Position numbers and translations under genes: made by a program
Part shown: piece by piece, positions 1 to 7,559 of the stretch
Position numbering within the stretch: position 1 is the first letter of the stretch
Layout: the number at the start of each line of letters is the position of its first letter
Notes under the pieces: model-generated
Database searches by the model: none
Told to the model about the DNA's origin: nothing
The model's input: the letters and a program-made list of their open reading frames with translations, nothing else
Assembly (NCBI RefSeq): GCF_000787815.1
Contig: NZ_BBPO01000013.1
Location: 87,315 to 121,837 of the forward strand
DNA from: Streptacidiphilus neutrinimicus
GTDB taxonomy: Bacteria > Actinomycetota > Actinomycetes > Streptomycetales > Streptomycetaceae
Direction: 5' to 3'
DNA: 34,523 nt

Positions 1-2
1 CC

Positions 3-752
3 CCCACGAACGCCCCGGGGTTCGGGGCGCCCGACCCGGACCCCCCCCCGGTGCCCCCGCCGGTCGCGGCCGCCGCTCCGTCCGCCCCGGTGGCCGCGCC
101 GCGCGTTCCCGCTCCCGGCGGCGGCAGCGGGAACGGCGCAGCGGACTCGCCGCGCCGCCGCTCGGCCGCCCCGTCCGGTCGACGCCGGGCGGCGGGCGCA
201 CGGGGCGGAAAGGCGCTGGTCCTGACAGGCGGAGCGATCGCGCTCGTCCTGATCGGCACCGGGGCGGCACTGCTGACCCGCCCCTCCGGCGCTCCCGTCG
301 CACAGGCCGCGGCGCCGTCGACGGACCCGGCCAGCGCCTCCCCGACGGCGTCCGCGAGCAGGTCGGCGTCGCCCAGCGCCTCACCCAGCCACGCGCCGAA
401 GCCGACGCCCTCACCGACCCCGAGCAAGCGGCCCTCGCCGACGGCGAGCCGGTCCCCCTCGCCCTCGGCCGCACCCTCCAGCTCGCCGTCCCCGTTGGCG
501 ACACAGTCGGACTCGCTGGGCCCGGGCTCGACCGGCCCGGCCGTGAGCGCCCTCCAGCAGGACCTGCGCCAGGTTCACATCGACCACCGCAGGCCGACGG
601 GCGTCTACGACGACCGCACGGCGCAGGACGTCAGCACGTTCCAGAGCTGGTACGGCGTCCAGGGCGACCCGGACGGCGTCTACGGCCCGAACACCCAGGC
701 CATGATGGCCCAGGTGCTTGCGGGCAACGGCGGCGGGGGCGGGAACGGCTGA
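3..752 (+). CDS. Membrane-anchored peptidoglycan-binding protein, 5' end missing
   Basis: The reading frame is open to the left window edge, so the N-terminus is missing; a GTG at 51 is only an internal candidate start. What is visible is a Pro/Ala-rich cytoplasmic stretch with an Arg cluster, one membrane segment (KALVLTGGAIALVLIGTGAALL), a long Ser/Pro/Thr-rich linker typical of wall-spanning regions, and a C-terminal domain of about 70 residues. That domain (GSTGPAVSALQQDLR, TGVYDDRTAQDVSTFQ, DGVYGPNTQAMM) matches the PG_binding_1 fold that binds cell-wall peptidoglycan in many hydrolases. No catalytic domain is seen after the linker, so a structural or sensing wall protein is the likeliest role. 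The cytoplasmic part upstream of the window could hold a kinase or other domain; this cannot be judged here. Confidence 0.8.
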   Translation, partial: PTNAPGFGAPDPDPPPVPPPVAAAAPSAPVAAPRVPAPGGGSGNGAADSPRRRSAAPSGRRRAAGARGGKALVLTGGAIALVLIGTGAALLTRPSGAPVAQAAAPSTDPASASPTASASRSASPSASPSHAPKPTPSPTPSKRPSPTASRSPSPSAAPSSSPSPLATQSDSLGPGSTGPAVSALQQDLRQVHIDHRRPTGVYDDRTAQDVSTFQSWYGVQGDPDGVYGPNTQAMMAQVLAGNGGGGGNG

Positions 753-810
753 CCCAGGGGCGGCAGGGGCGGGCGGCAGAGAAGGGCGGCAGGGCGGGGG
801 CGACAGCCCG

Positions 811-1401
811 TCACCCGGTGATCGCGTTGGCGATGCTGATCCCCGCCAGCACCAGCATGATCACTGCGGCGCAGCGCTGGATGACGTGCAGCGGCACCCG
901 CTGCATCAGCTTCTGTCCGCCCAGGATCGCCAGGCCGCCGACCGCGCACAGCGCCAGCCAGCTGCCGAGGCCGACGGCGAGCCAGTCGCCGTACTTGGCG
1001 GCGAGGTTCGCCGTCGCGATCTGCGTCAGATCGCCGAACTCGGCGATCGCGATCACCGCGAAGCTCGCGCCCGCCACGCGCCAGAAGCTGTCGGAGCGGG
1101 GGGTGCGGCCCTCGGTGCCCTCCTCCTCGTCGTCCTCCTTGTGGAGCAGCAGCATCACCGCGCCGAGGACGAACAGGCCGCCGACCACCGCCTCCAGCGC
1201 GCGGTGCGGCAGCAGGGACAACAGCCGGCCGGCCACCAGGGCGAGGGAGACCTGGACGGCCATGGCGGCGGCGACGCCGGCGAAGACGTAGGAGCTGCGG
1301 TAGCGCGTCCCGAGGACGAGGCTGGCCAGCGCCGTCTTGTCCGGGAGCTCGGCCAGGAAGATGACGCCGAAGGTGATGCCGAAGACGGCGAAGCTGTTCA
1401 C
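811..1401 (-). CDS. GDT1/TMEM165 (UPF0016) family cation exporter, probably Mn2+
   Basis: 196 residues forming two homologous halves of three membrane segments each. The family signature E-x-G-D-K/R-T appears in variant forms: ELPDKT near residue 18 in the first half and EFGDLTQ near residue 120 in the second, joined by an acidic loop (KEDDEEEGTEGR). Members of this family export Mn2+ or Ca2+; bacterial members are mostly tied to manganese tolerance. The start is GTG with a GAGGA Shine-Dalgarno about 10 nt upstream. The gene is monocistronic and preceded by a manganese-sensing yybP-ykoY element, which supports Mn2+ as the substrate. The first motif has Pro where Gly is usual (ELPDKT), a variation also common in actinobacterial copies to my recollection. 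Confidence 0.92.
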   Translation of the reverse strand: MNSFAVFGITFGVIFLAELPDKTALASLVLGTRYRSSYVFAGVAAAMAVQVSLALVAGRLLSLLPHRALEAVVGGLFVLGAVMLLLHKEDDEEEGTEGRTPRSDSFWRVAGASFAVIAIAEFGDLTQIATANLAAKYGDWLAVGLGSWLALCAVGGLAILGGQKLMQRVPLHVIQRCAAVIMLVLAGISIANAITG

Positions 1402-1509
1402 GGAAGGGTGGTCCTCAGGATCGGGTGGCGCCGGCCTCGGAGCCCACCTCGTGGACGCTTCGGCGCGGCAGCCAGTGCGAACACGTGGTGTGGGTACGAC
1501 TGCTGCGGC

Positions 1510-1617
1510 CGAAGGTCTCGCCGACGCGGGCCGCTGACACGGCTCGTGCCCCGGGCGCCGGGCGGGCCGTGAAGCCCGCCAGTATGTCGACGGTCCGGTC
1601 GGGGCTACTCCCCTTCG
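1510..1617 (-). promoter_or_regulatory. yybP-ykoY manganese riboswitch upstream of the GDT1-family gene
   Basis: Read on the minus strand, the leader shows the conserved yybP-ykoY blocks in order: GGGGAGTAG directly after the P1 5' strand, then GTCGACATACT, a G+C-rich variable hairpin, and finally GGCGAGACC. The closing helix P1 pairs CGAAGG (1617-1612) with CCTTCG (1515-1510). This class binds Mn2+ and turns on exporter genes. The aptamer ends about 110 nt before the GTG start, leaving room for an expression platform. The gene behind it is an UPF0016 exporter, a known regulon member. Identification rests on recalled consensus, not on a covariance search. Confidence 0.9.
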
Positions 1618-1762
1618 ATCACCCCGAGTCTACCCGAGCGGCCGACGGCGGGACCGACCATCCGATCAGCGCACCGACACTTCATCCTCCCGACGGACGC
1701 ATGGGAACGGTTGTGCGCACTCCTGCGTCCTCGCATGCGTAAGCTCTGCGTAAATTCGCGCA

Positions 1763-1790
1763 TGAATGTCCGGCTCTTGAATGTCCGGCT
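1763..1790 (+). repeat. 13-bp direct repeat upstream of a secreted-protein gene
   Basis: TGAATGTCCGGCT occurs at 1763-1775 and again at 1778-1790, a 15-bp period, starting 47 bp before the ATG at 1810. Two tandem copies in a short upstream region may be an operator or a simple duplication; no regulator can be named. Confidence 0.5.
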
Positions 1791-1809
1791 GCCCTCGGGG
1801 GGAATCCGT

Positions 1810-2214
1810 ATGCCGAACCGATCCGTCCTGCGTGTCCGCAATCTCGCCCTCGCCGGACTCGCCTCCGCCGTGCTCAGCTGCACCGCCCTGTCCGGAACGG
1901 CCTTCGCCAAGTCCGGCGCCTACGTGCAGGTGGGGTCACGGGTGGTGCGGATAGGGCAGAACGTGCAGGTCACCGGGACCGGCGGGGACGACTCGGCGCG
2001 CTACACCTACGTCTGTCTCGACGAGCGGATCGGCAACGGCGGCTGGTTCGCGCTCGGCTGCGCCGCCCGACCGTGGACCTCCTACGGGCGGACGGTCCGG
2101 GCGACGTCCTTCGGGCGGATCGAGTTCCGGGCGCGGCTGCTGGCCAAGAGCAGCCCGAACGGCGCGGGCCGGCTGGACCGCGTCTCGGGCGCCGTCGACG
2201 TCCTGGTCCGCTGA
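1810..2214 (+). CDS. Small secreted protein of unknown function
   Basis: ATG at 1810 follows a GGGGGAA ribosome-binding site and gives 134 residues; upstream ATG codons in the same frame would add a non-signal-like leader. The N-terminus is a clear Sec signal peptide: basic MPNRSVLRVRN, a hydrophobic core, and cleavage near GTAFA-KSG. The mature part is about 100 residues, predicted mainly beta, with two cysteines (YVCLDER, ALGCAA) that may form a disulphide outside the cell. The VQVTGTG and RIEFRARLLA strands suggest a compact beta domain. I do not recognise a family; streptomycetes encode many exported proteins of this size. No partner gene is evident, because the next gene starts 111 bp later after short GGCGAGGCG-type repeats. 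Confidence 0.75.
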   Translation: MPNRSVLRVRNLALAGLASAVLSCTALSGTAFAKSGAYVQVGSRVVRIGQNVQVTGTGGDDSARYTYVCLDERIGNGGWFALGCAARPWTSYGRTVRATSFGRIEFRARLLAKSSPNGAGRLDRVSGAVDVLVR

Positions 2215-2325
2215 GACCGCCCGCGACAGGGCTCCCTCGACAGGCGAGGCGCACTCGGCGAGCGAGGCGCACGCGACAGGCGAGGCGCTCTCGACAAGAT
2301 CGCGCGGCCGGGCAAGGGTAGCCGC

Positions 2326-3321
2326 ATGGACTACACCTCACTCGGCCGCACCGGCCTGTCGGTCTCCCGGCTCTGCCTCGGCACGATGAACTTCGGCCCG
2401 CGCACCGAGGAGGCGCCGGCCCACGCGATCATGGACACGGCCCTCGAGCGCGGCGTCAACTTCTTCGACACCGCGAACGTCTACGGTCAGCAGGCGGGCA
2501 AGGGCCGCACCGAAGAGATCATCGGCAGCTGGTTCGCCAAGGGCGGCGGCCGCCGCGAGCGGACCGTGCTGGCCACCAAGGTCTACGGCGCGATGCCGAC
2601 CCCCGGGACGGAGGGCAGCTGGCCCAACGACGGGCGGCTCTCGGCGCTCAACATCCGCCGCGCCTGCGAGGCGAGCCTGAGGCGGCTGGGCACCGACCAC
2701 ATCGACCTCTACCAGATGCACCACGTCGACCGGGCCGCGCCCTGGGACGAGATCTGGCAGGCGATGGAGGTCCTGGTCCAGCAGGGCAAGATCCTCTACG
2801 TCGGCAGCAGCAACTTCGCCGGCTGGCACATCGCCACCGCGCAGGGCGCGGCCGCCCGGCGGAACAACCTGGGCCTGGTGGCCGAGCAGTCCTACTACAA
2901 CCTGATGCAGCGGACGGTCGAGCTGGAGGTGTTGCCCGCGGCGCAGCACCACGGGCTCGGCCTGATCGCGTGGTCCCCGCTCCAGGGCGGCCTGCTCGGC
3001 GGCGTGCTGCGCAAGGAGGCGCGGAGCGAGAGCGGAGCCCGCAGCGCGGAGCGGCTGAAGAACCTGGACCCGGGCCAGGTGGCGCGGCTGCGGCAGTGGG
3101 AGGAGCTGTGCGACAAGCTCGGCACGGAGCCGGGCACGGTCGCCCTCGCCTGGCTGCTGCACCAGCCCGTCGTCACCGCGCCGATCATCGGCCCGCGCAC
3201 GGCGGAGCAGTTGGACACCGCGCTGGCCGCGGTCGACCTGATCCTCGACGAGGACACGCTGGCCGAGCTCGACCGGATCTTCCCCGGCCACAAGCCGGCC
3301 CCTGAGGACTACGCCTGGTAG
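2326..3321 (+). CDS. Aldo/keto reductase
   Basis: 331 residues, the usual length for the family, a TIM barrel that reduces carbonyls with NADPH. The catalytic tetrad is visible: Asp48 (FFDTANVYG), Tyr53, Lys85 (LATKVYG) and His132 (LYQMHHVD). The C-terminal cofactor region includes the TAPIIGPRTAEQL segment typical of AKRs related to YajO/YhdN and the Kv-beta-like group. The ATG at 2326 is preceded by AAGGG. Substrate is unknown; neighbours do not form a pathway with it, so a general detoxification or oxidative-stress role is the default. Confidence 0.93.
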   Translation: MDYTSLGRTGLSVSRLCLGTMNFGPRTEEAPAHAIMDTALERGVNFFDTANVYGQQAGKGRTEEIIGSWFAKGGGRRERTVLATKVYGAMPTPGTEGSWPNDGRLSALNIRRACEASLRRLGTDHIDLYQMHHVDRAAPWDEIWQAMEVLVQQGKILYVGSSNFAGWHIATAQGAAARRNNLGLVAEQSYYNLMQRTVELEVLPAAQHHGLGLIAWSPLQGGLLGGVLRKEARSESGARSAERLKNLDPGQVARLRQWEELCDKLGTEPGTVALAWLLHQPVVTAPIIGPRTAEQLDTALAAVDLILDEDTLAELDRIFPGHKPAPEDYAW

Positions 3322-3392
3322 CCGACCCCGAAAGCGCGGCAGTCGGCTGCGCGCTGCCGACGACCGGCCGGCGCGCGGCCTACGATCGGCGC

Positions 3393-3947
3393 ATGAGCGC
3401 TGAACAGATCCCGTACGTCGCCTTCCTGCGCGCGGTCAACGTCGGCGGGCGAAAGGTGGAGATGGCCCGGCTCCGGGCCGAGCTGGACGAGCTCGGTCTG
3501 GGGCCGGTGCGCACCTACATCGCCAGCGGGAACGTCTTCTTCACCTCCGCCCGCACCGACCGGGCGACGCTTCGCGCCGAGATCGAGCAGCGCCTGGCGG
3601 CGACGTTCGGCTTCGAGGTGCCGACCGCGCTCTACACTCTCGCCGAGGTCGAGGAGGCCTACGCGGCCGCGCCGTTCGGCACGGCGAAGCCGGAGGCGCA
3701 CGAGCGGTTCAGTCTGCTGTTCACCACCGGCCGCCTCGCGAAGGACGTGCTGCCGCAGGCCGGGAAGCGCGGCGACTGGGAGGTCGTCGGCGTGCACGGG
3801 ACCACCGCCTACGTGCTCTACCGGGTCGTCGACGGCAAGGGACCGGCCAACCCCGTGCCGCTGCTGGAGAAGGCGTTCGGCGTGCAGGGCACGGGCCGGT
3901 TCCACCACACCGTCGAGAAGATCATCGCGGCGGCTCGGAAGGGTTGA
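3393..3947 (+). CDS. DUF1697 family protein
   Basis: 184 residues matching the DUF1697 pattern from the first line: YVAFLRAVNVGGRKVEMARLR, then TYIASGNVFFTS, and a C-terminal NPVPLLEKAFGVQGTGRFHHTV segment. The family is a small cytoplasmic alpha/beta protein, widespread in actinobacteria and without an established biochemical role. The 3' end overlaps the convergent MarR gene by 26 bp. No signal peptide or membrane segment is seen. Confidence 0.88.
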   Translation: MSAEQIPYVAFLRAVNVGGRKVEMARLRAELDELGLGPVRTYIASGNVFFTSARTDRATLRAEIEQRLAATFGFEVPTALYTLAEVEEAYAAAPFGTAKPEAHERFSLLFTTGRLAKDVLPQAGKRGDWEVVGVHGTTAYVLYRVVDGKGPANPVPLLEKAFGVQGTGRFHHTVEKIIAAARKG

Positions 3948-4380
3948 CCGCCGCACGCATCTTGGCGAGCAGGGCGCGCAGTTGCTCGCGCTCGGGCGCG
4001 GTCAGCGTGCCCGTGGCAACGGCCAGCGCCCGCGCGTCCTCCGCCTCCGCCTCGGTGTGGTGGCCGAACCCCGCCTCGGTGAGGGTGAGCAGGAAGGCGC
4101 GCCGGTCCTCGGGGTGGCGGACCCGCCGCACCAGGCCGTCGCGTTCCAGCCCGTCCACGATCGCGGTCGTCGTGCGCGGCGCGACGCCGAGCATCTCGCT
4201 GAGGTCCCGCATCCGCAGCGGGACGCCCTCGCGCGCCAGGATCCGCAGCGCGCGCAGCCGCGCCACCGACGCACCGAGCGGGCGCAGCCTGCCCTCCACG
4301 TATGTGCGCAACTCCGTTGTGGTGTCGAAGAGTTCGTCCACCAGGACGTCACTGCTGCCGTGCCGTCGCTGCTTGCCCAT
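3922..4380 (-). CDS. MarR family transcriptional regulator
   Basis: 152 residues with the MarR winged helix: recognition region MRDLSEMLGVAPRTTTAIVDGLERDGLVRR followed by the wing HPEDRRAFLLTLTEAG, with flanking helices for dimerisation. MarR proteins repress divergent efflux genes and release DNA on binding a small ligand. Here the divergent neighbour, 81 bp away, is an MFS drug transporter, the classical arrangement. An imperfect palindrome lies between them next to the transporter start. The ATG at 4380 begins MGKQRRHGSSD. The ligand is not predictable. Confidence 0.92.
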   Translation of the reverse strand: MGKQRRHGSSDVLVDELFDTTTELRTYVEGRLRPLGASVARLRALRILAREGVPLRMRDLSEMLGVAPRTTTAIVDGLERDGLVRRVRHPEDRRAFLLTLTEAGFGHHTEAEAEDARALAVATGTLTAPEREQLRALLAKMRAAVNPSEPPR

Positions 4381-4439
4381 CTGCGCCCGTCCTCGCTGTG
4401 CGATCTGTGCGACCGAAAACCGTATTGGTGAGCACCCAC

Positions 4440-4459
4440 ATAGTGAGTAGGCTCAGTAT
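4440..4459 (+). promoter_or_regulatory. Candidate MarR operator at the MFS gene start
   Basis: ATAGTGAG-TAGG-CTCAGTAT forms an inverted repeat with 7 of 8 positions paired, in the only gap between the divergent MarR and MFS genes. It ends 2 bp before the GTG start codon at 4462, so binding would cover the transporter's promoter or translation start. Arm length and position suit a MarR dimer. Assignment is inferred from symmetry and location. Confidence 0.55.
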
Positions 4460-4461
4460 CT

Positions 4462-5991
4462 GTGACCGCACTGCGCGCTCAGAACATCGCCGTACCCGTC
4501 ATGTATCTCGCCTCGGTGTTCCTCGTCATTGTCGACGGTGTCATCACGACCGTGGCCCTCCCCTCCCTGGGCCGGCACTTCCTGCTCTCTCCCACCTCCC
4601 TCGACAGCGTGGTCGTGGTGTATCCCGTCTGCCTGGGCATCATGGTCCCCGCCTCCGCGTGGCTGCTGGAGCGCTTCGGCGGCCGCCGGACGCTGCTGCT
4701 GGGCCTCGCCCTGTTCACGCTCGCGTCCGGGCTGTGCGGCCTGGCCCAGGACCTGCCGCAGCTCGTGCTCTTCCGCGCGCTGCAGGGCGCGGCCGCGGGC
4801 CTGCTCATGCCCGTCGGCCAGGGCCTGCTCTTCCGCACCTTCAGCCCACAGGAACAGGTGCGCCTCGCCCGCCTCCTGATCATCCCCCAGCAACTGGCCC
4901 CGGCCCTGGCGCCGGTGCTCGGCGGCGTGCTCGTGGACACCCTCGGCTGGCGCTGGGTCTTCCTGGTCAACCTGCCGCTGGGGATCGCCGCCGTCGTCTT
5001 CGGGCTCCTCTTCCTCGACGCGCACCGGCTGGACGCCGCCCGCACCCGGCGGCTCGACCTGACCGGTCTGCTGCTCAGCGGGACCGGGTTGGGCGCGCTG
5101 ATGTTCGGCATCTGCGCCGGACCCGACCTCGGCTGGGCAGCGCCGCCCGTCCTGGCCGCGCTGCTCGGCGGCGCGACGCTGCTGACCGCGGCCGTGCGGC
5201 ACCAGTGGCGGGCGCGCCAACCGGCCCTGCGCGTGCGGCTGTTCGAAGACCGGATGTTCCGCCGGGCCAGCGTGCTCAACGCGTTCGGGCTGGTGCCGTT
5301 CCTCGGCGCGATGTTCCTCGTCCCCCTCGTCGTCCAGCAGTTGCAGGGCCGCAGCGCGCTCGACTCCGGCACAGCCACCTGCACCGAGGCCGTCGGCATC
5401 CTGCTGACCGTCCAGGTCGTCGGCCGCGTCTACCACCGCGTAGGCCCCGGGCCGCTGGTCGGCGCGGGCCTGCTCGGCGTGGCCGCCGTCGAACTGTGCG
5501 CGAGCGGGACCGGCGCGGGCACCAGCCTGTGGACCTTCCGCCTCGTCATGTTCCTGCTGGGCCTGTCGATGGGCGCGGTCTACCTGCCGCTGACGGCCGC
5601 CTCCCTGACCACCCTCGACCGAGCGGACGCGGCCCACGCCGCGACGCTCAGCACGGTCATGCGCCAGACCTCCACGGCCCTCGCGCCCGCCGTCGTCACC
5701 GCGGCCGTCGTGCTGGGCACGGCGACGGGGCGTACCGCCGCGCCGCCCGCCGGGGCGTACCAACTGGCCTTCCTCGCCCTCGGCGTGATCGCCCTGCTGT
5801 GCGCGGGCTACGGCTTCAGGCTGGGACGTCCGGGCCGTCCCAGTCCAACATCGGCGGCAGGTGGCCCTCCAGCGTCAGCAGCCAGCGCTTCACCGACATC
5901 CCTGCCTCGCCTCCCCCGAAGCCGCCCAGGCCGTCCGAGGCGACCACGCGATGACAGGGCACCAGCAGGAAGAGCGGGTTCGACCCCATGA
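4462..5991 (+). CDS. MFS multidrug exporter, DHA2-like
   Basis: 509 residues, with about 450 forming a polytopic membrane core. Motif A appears as LLERFGGRRTLLLG and the antiporter motif C region as APVLGGVLVDTLGWRWVFLVNLPLG, which place it among proton-driven drug exporters of the DHA2 type. The start used is GTG at 4462. There is no good Shine-Dalgarno before it and the palindrome lies against it, so the mRNA may be leaderless. The last 55-60 residues (from about 5816) are Pro/Ser/Arg-rich and are read antisense through the end of the convergent alkyltransferase gene; they look like read-through after loss of an original stop rather than a domain. Likely controlled by the divergent MarR protein. 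Confidence 0.9.
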   Translation: MTALRAQNIAVPVMYLASVFLVIVDGVITTVALPSLGRHFLLSPTSLDSVVVVYPVCLGIMVPASAWLLERFGGRRTLLLGLALFTLASGLCGLAQDLPQLVLFRALQGAAAGLLMPVGQGLLFRTFSPQEQVRLARLLIIPQQLAPALAPVLGGVLVDTLGWRWVFLVNLPLGIAAVVFGLLFLDAHRLDAARTRRLDLTGLLLSGTGLGALMFGICAGPDLGWAAPPVLAALLGGATLLTAAVRHQWRARQPALRVRLFEDRMFRRASVLNAFGLVPFLGAMFLVPLVVQQLQGRSALDSGTATCTEAVGILLTVQVVGRVYHRVGPGPLVGAGLLGVAAVELCASGTGAGTSLWTFRLVMFLLGLSMGAVYLPLTAASLTTLDRADAAHAATLSTVMRQTSTALAPAVVTAAVVLGTATGRTAAPPAGAYQLAFLALGVIALLCAGYGFRLGRPGRPSPTSAAGGPPASAASASPTSLPRLPRSRPGRPRRPRDDRAPAGRAGSTP

Positions 5992-6391
5992 TCTGCCCCA
6001 CCGCACGGGCCGCCAGATGCTGCTCCGCCTCCTCCTCGAACGCACCGCTGCGGGCGGCGAGCTGCCCGTAGGTGATCGTCTGCCCGTACGCCACCGAGCG
6101 CTCGAGCGTCTGCAGCACCTGCCGCTGGACCCCGTCCGTCCAGCGCCAGTCGAGCGGCAGCTCGAACGCGCGGCGACGCCCCTCGAAGTACTCCCCCACG
6201 TGGGCGGCGACCCGCGCCGCCCGCTCGTCCCCCTGCGGCGCGGGCTCACCCACGACGCCGCCCCGCGTCGCCTGCAGCATGTCCCCGGGCCCGAAGGTGG
6301 CGCCTATGACGCCGTGCTCCGTCAGGGCCACCCGCACCGACCCGGTGGGCAGCGGAGTGGGCACGTCGACCCAGTGGACCTTCGTCTCCAT
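5816..6391 (-). CDS. ogt: Methylated-DNA--[protein]-cysteine S-methyltransferase
   Basis: 191 residues. The C-terminal domain holds the suicidal acceptor motif PCHR with Cys146 (FLLVPCHRVV), preceded by TYGQLAARSG and AVGQIMGSNP, and followed by LGGFGGGEAGMSVKRWLL. Such proteins transfer O6-alkyl groups from guanine onto the cysteine and are used once. The N-terminal about 85 residues match the variable domain of Ogt/MGMT proteins. Start METKVHW at 6391 was preferred to longer in-frame versions, which run into repeats. The 3' end overlaps the convergent MFS frame by 176 bp, an unusually long overlap. Confidence 0.93.
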   Translation of the reverse strand: METKVHWVDVPTPLPTGSVRVALTEHGVIGATFGPGDMLQATRGGVVGEPAPQGDERAARVAAHVGEYFEGRRRAFELPLDWRWTDGVQRQVLQTLERSVAYGQTITYGQLAARSGAFEEEAEQHLAARAVGQIMGSNPLFLLVPCHRVVASDGLGGFGGGEAGMSVKRWLLTLEGHLPPMLDWDGPDVPA

Positions 6392-6440
6392 GCGACCGAC
6401 TCTAGTGGGAGGCACTGACAACCGGGGTGGCGCACCGGTC

Positions 6441-6495
6441 GGCCCCTCGTCGGCCCCTCGTCGGACTCTCGTCGGGCTCTCGTCGGCCCCCTCGG
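6441..6495 (+). repeat. 11-bp tandem repeat between ogt and the ROK gene
   Basis: Four adjacent 11-bp units (GGCCCCTCGTC twice, then GGACTCTCGTC and GGGCTCTCGTC) and a partial fifth fill the gap between the ROK kinase stop and the ogt start. Likely a slippage-prone spacer; no function assigned. Confidence 0.6.
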
Positions 6496-6504
6496 TCAGG
6501 GGCC
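6485..6504 (-). terminator. Candidate terminator after the ROK kinase gene
   Basis: Four bases beyond the ROK stop codon, the minus strand folds GGCCCC-TGACCGAG-GGGGCC-like arms (plus strand GGCCCC ... GGGGCC). There is no U-tract, which is common for terminators in high-GC actinobacteria. Termination is inferred from position and stem only. Confidence 0.45.
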
Positions 6505-6507
6505 ACC

Positions 6508-7440
6508 TCAGTCGAGGGCCAGCGCCGCCGCTCCGATCAGCCCGGCGTCGGTGCCGAGCTCCGCCGCGCGCACCGCGAGGTGACGGGTGAACGGCAGGGT
6601 CGCGTAGGACCCCAGGTGGCGGCGGAGCGGCGCGAGCAGCAGCTCGCCCGCGCGCAGCACCCCGCCGCCGAGGACGGCGACGTCCAGCTCGACCAGCGTC
6701 GCCGTCGCCGCGATCCCGGCCGCGAGCGCGCGGGCGGCCCGGTCGAAGGCGGCGAGGGCGATCGGGTCGCCCGCCCGCGCGGACTCGGCCACGGAGGCGG
6801 CGTTCGGAGCGAGCCCGGTCGCGCCGTCGCCGCCCGGACGCCAGCCCTGGTCCAGCGCCCAGGCGGCGATCGCGGTGCCGCTGGCCACCCGTTCCAGGCA
6901 GCCGCGCGACCCGCACGGGCAGGGCTCGCCGTCCAGGTCCACGGTGATGTGGCCGAGATGCCCGGCGTTGCCGGTGGGCCCGGAGTAGACGCGGCCGTCC
7001 AGCACCAGACCGGCGCCGACGCCCGTGGAGACCACCAGGCAGAGCGCGTTGGCGTAGCCGCGCGCCGCCCCGCGCCAGTGCTCGGCGGCGGTCATCGCCA
7101 CCGCGTCCCCGCCGAGCGCCACCGGCGCGCCGGCCACCTGCGGCAGCGCGCGGATCTCGGCGGCGAGCGGGAAGCCGCGCCAGGCGGAGATGTTGACCGG
7201 GCTGACCGTGCCCTTGACGATGTCCACCGGCCCGGCGCTGCCCACGCCGAGGCGGTCGACCCGCGCCCAGCGCGGGTCCGCGGCGAGCTCGGCGACGACC
7301 TCGGCGACCGTGAGGAACACCTCGGCGGGGTCGGTGGCCCGCGCCCGCGTCGGGTGCTCCACGCGGTGGTGCAGCGTGCCGTCCGGGGCGACCAGGCCGC
7401 CTGCGATCTTCGTGCCGCCGACGTCGATCGCCGCGATCAT
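6508..7440 (-). CDS. ROK family sugar kinase
   Basis: 310 residues without an N-terminal DNA-binding domain, so a kinase rather than a NagC/XylR-type repressor. The ATP-binding phosphate loop is DVGGTK (residues 6-11). The ROK zinc motif CPCGSRGCLE has Cys174, Cys176 and Cys181. The sugar-binding loop reads GNAGHLGH (157-164): His replaces the Glu usual in glucokinases (GxGExGH), so the substrate may differ from glucose. The ATG at 7440 is preferred over the one at 7464 because GGAGA lies 7 nt before it. Neighbours give no transport or catabolic context. Confidence 0.92.
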   Translation of the reverse strand: MIAAIDVGGTKIAGGLVAPDGTLHHRVEHPTRARATDPAEVFLTVAEVVAELAADPRWARVDRLGVGSAGPVDIVKGTVSPVNISAWRGFPLAAEIRALPQVAGAPVALGGDAVAMTAAEHWRGAARGYANALCLVVSTGVGAGLVLDGRVYSGPTGNAGHLGHITVDLDGEPCPCGSRGCLERVASGTAIAAWALDQGWRPGGDGATGLAPNAASVAESARAGDPIALAAFDRAARALAAGIAATATLVELDVAVLGGGVLRAGELLLAPLRRHLGSYATLPFTRHLAVRAAELGTDAGLIGAAALALD

Positions 7441-7559
7441 GGCTGCGTCTCCGGATGCGCTCATGACCAGCGAGTCTGCTGCCCCCGCGGGGGCGCTGTC
7501 CAACGGGCACGCGGCTCCGGCGCGCACGACGCCCGGACGGGTCGGCCGGTCCCGGCCGG

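Noticed and set aside
4302-5954. 550-residue plus-strand frame over the MarR/MFS region
   Set aside because: Arg/Pro/Ala-rich out-of-frame shadow of the MFS gene, with no family pattern.
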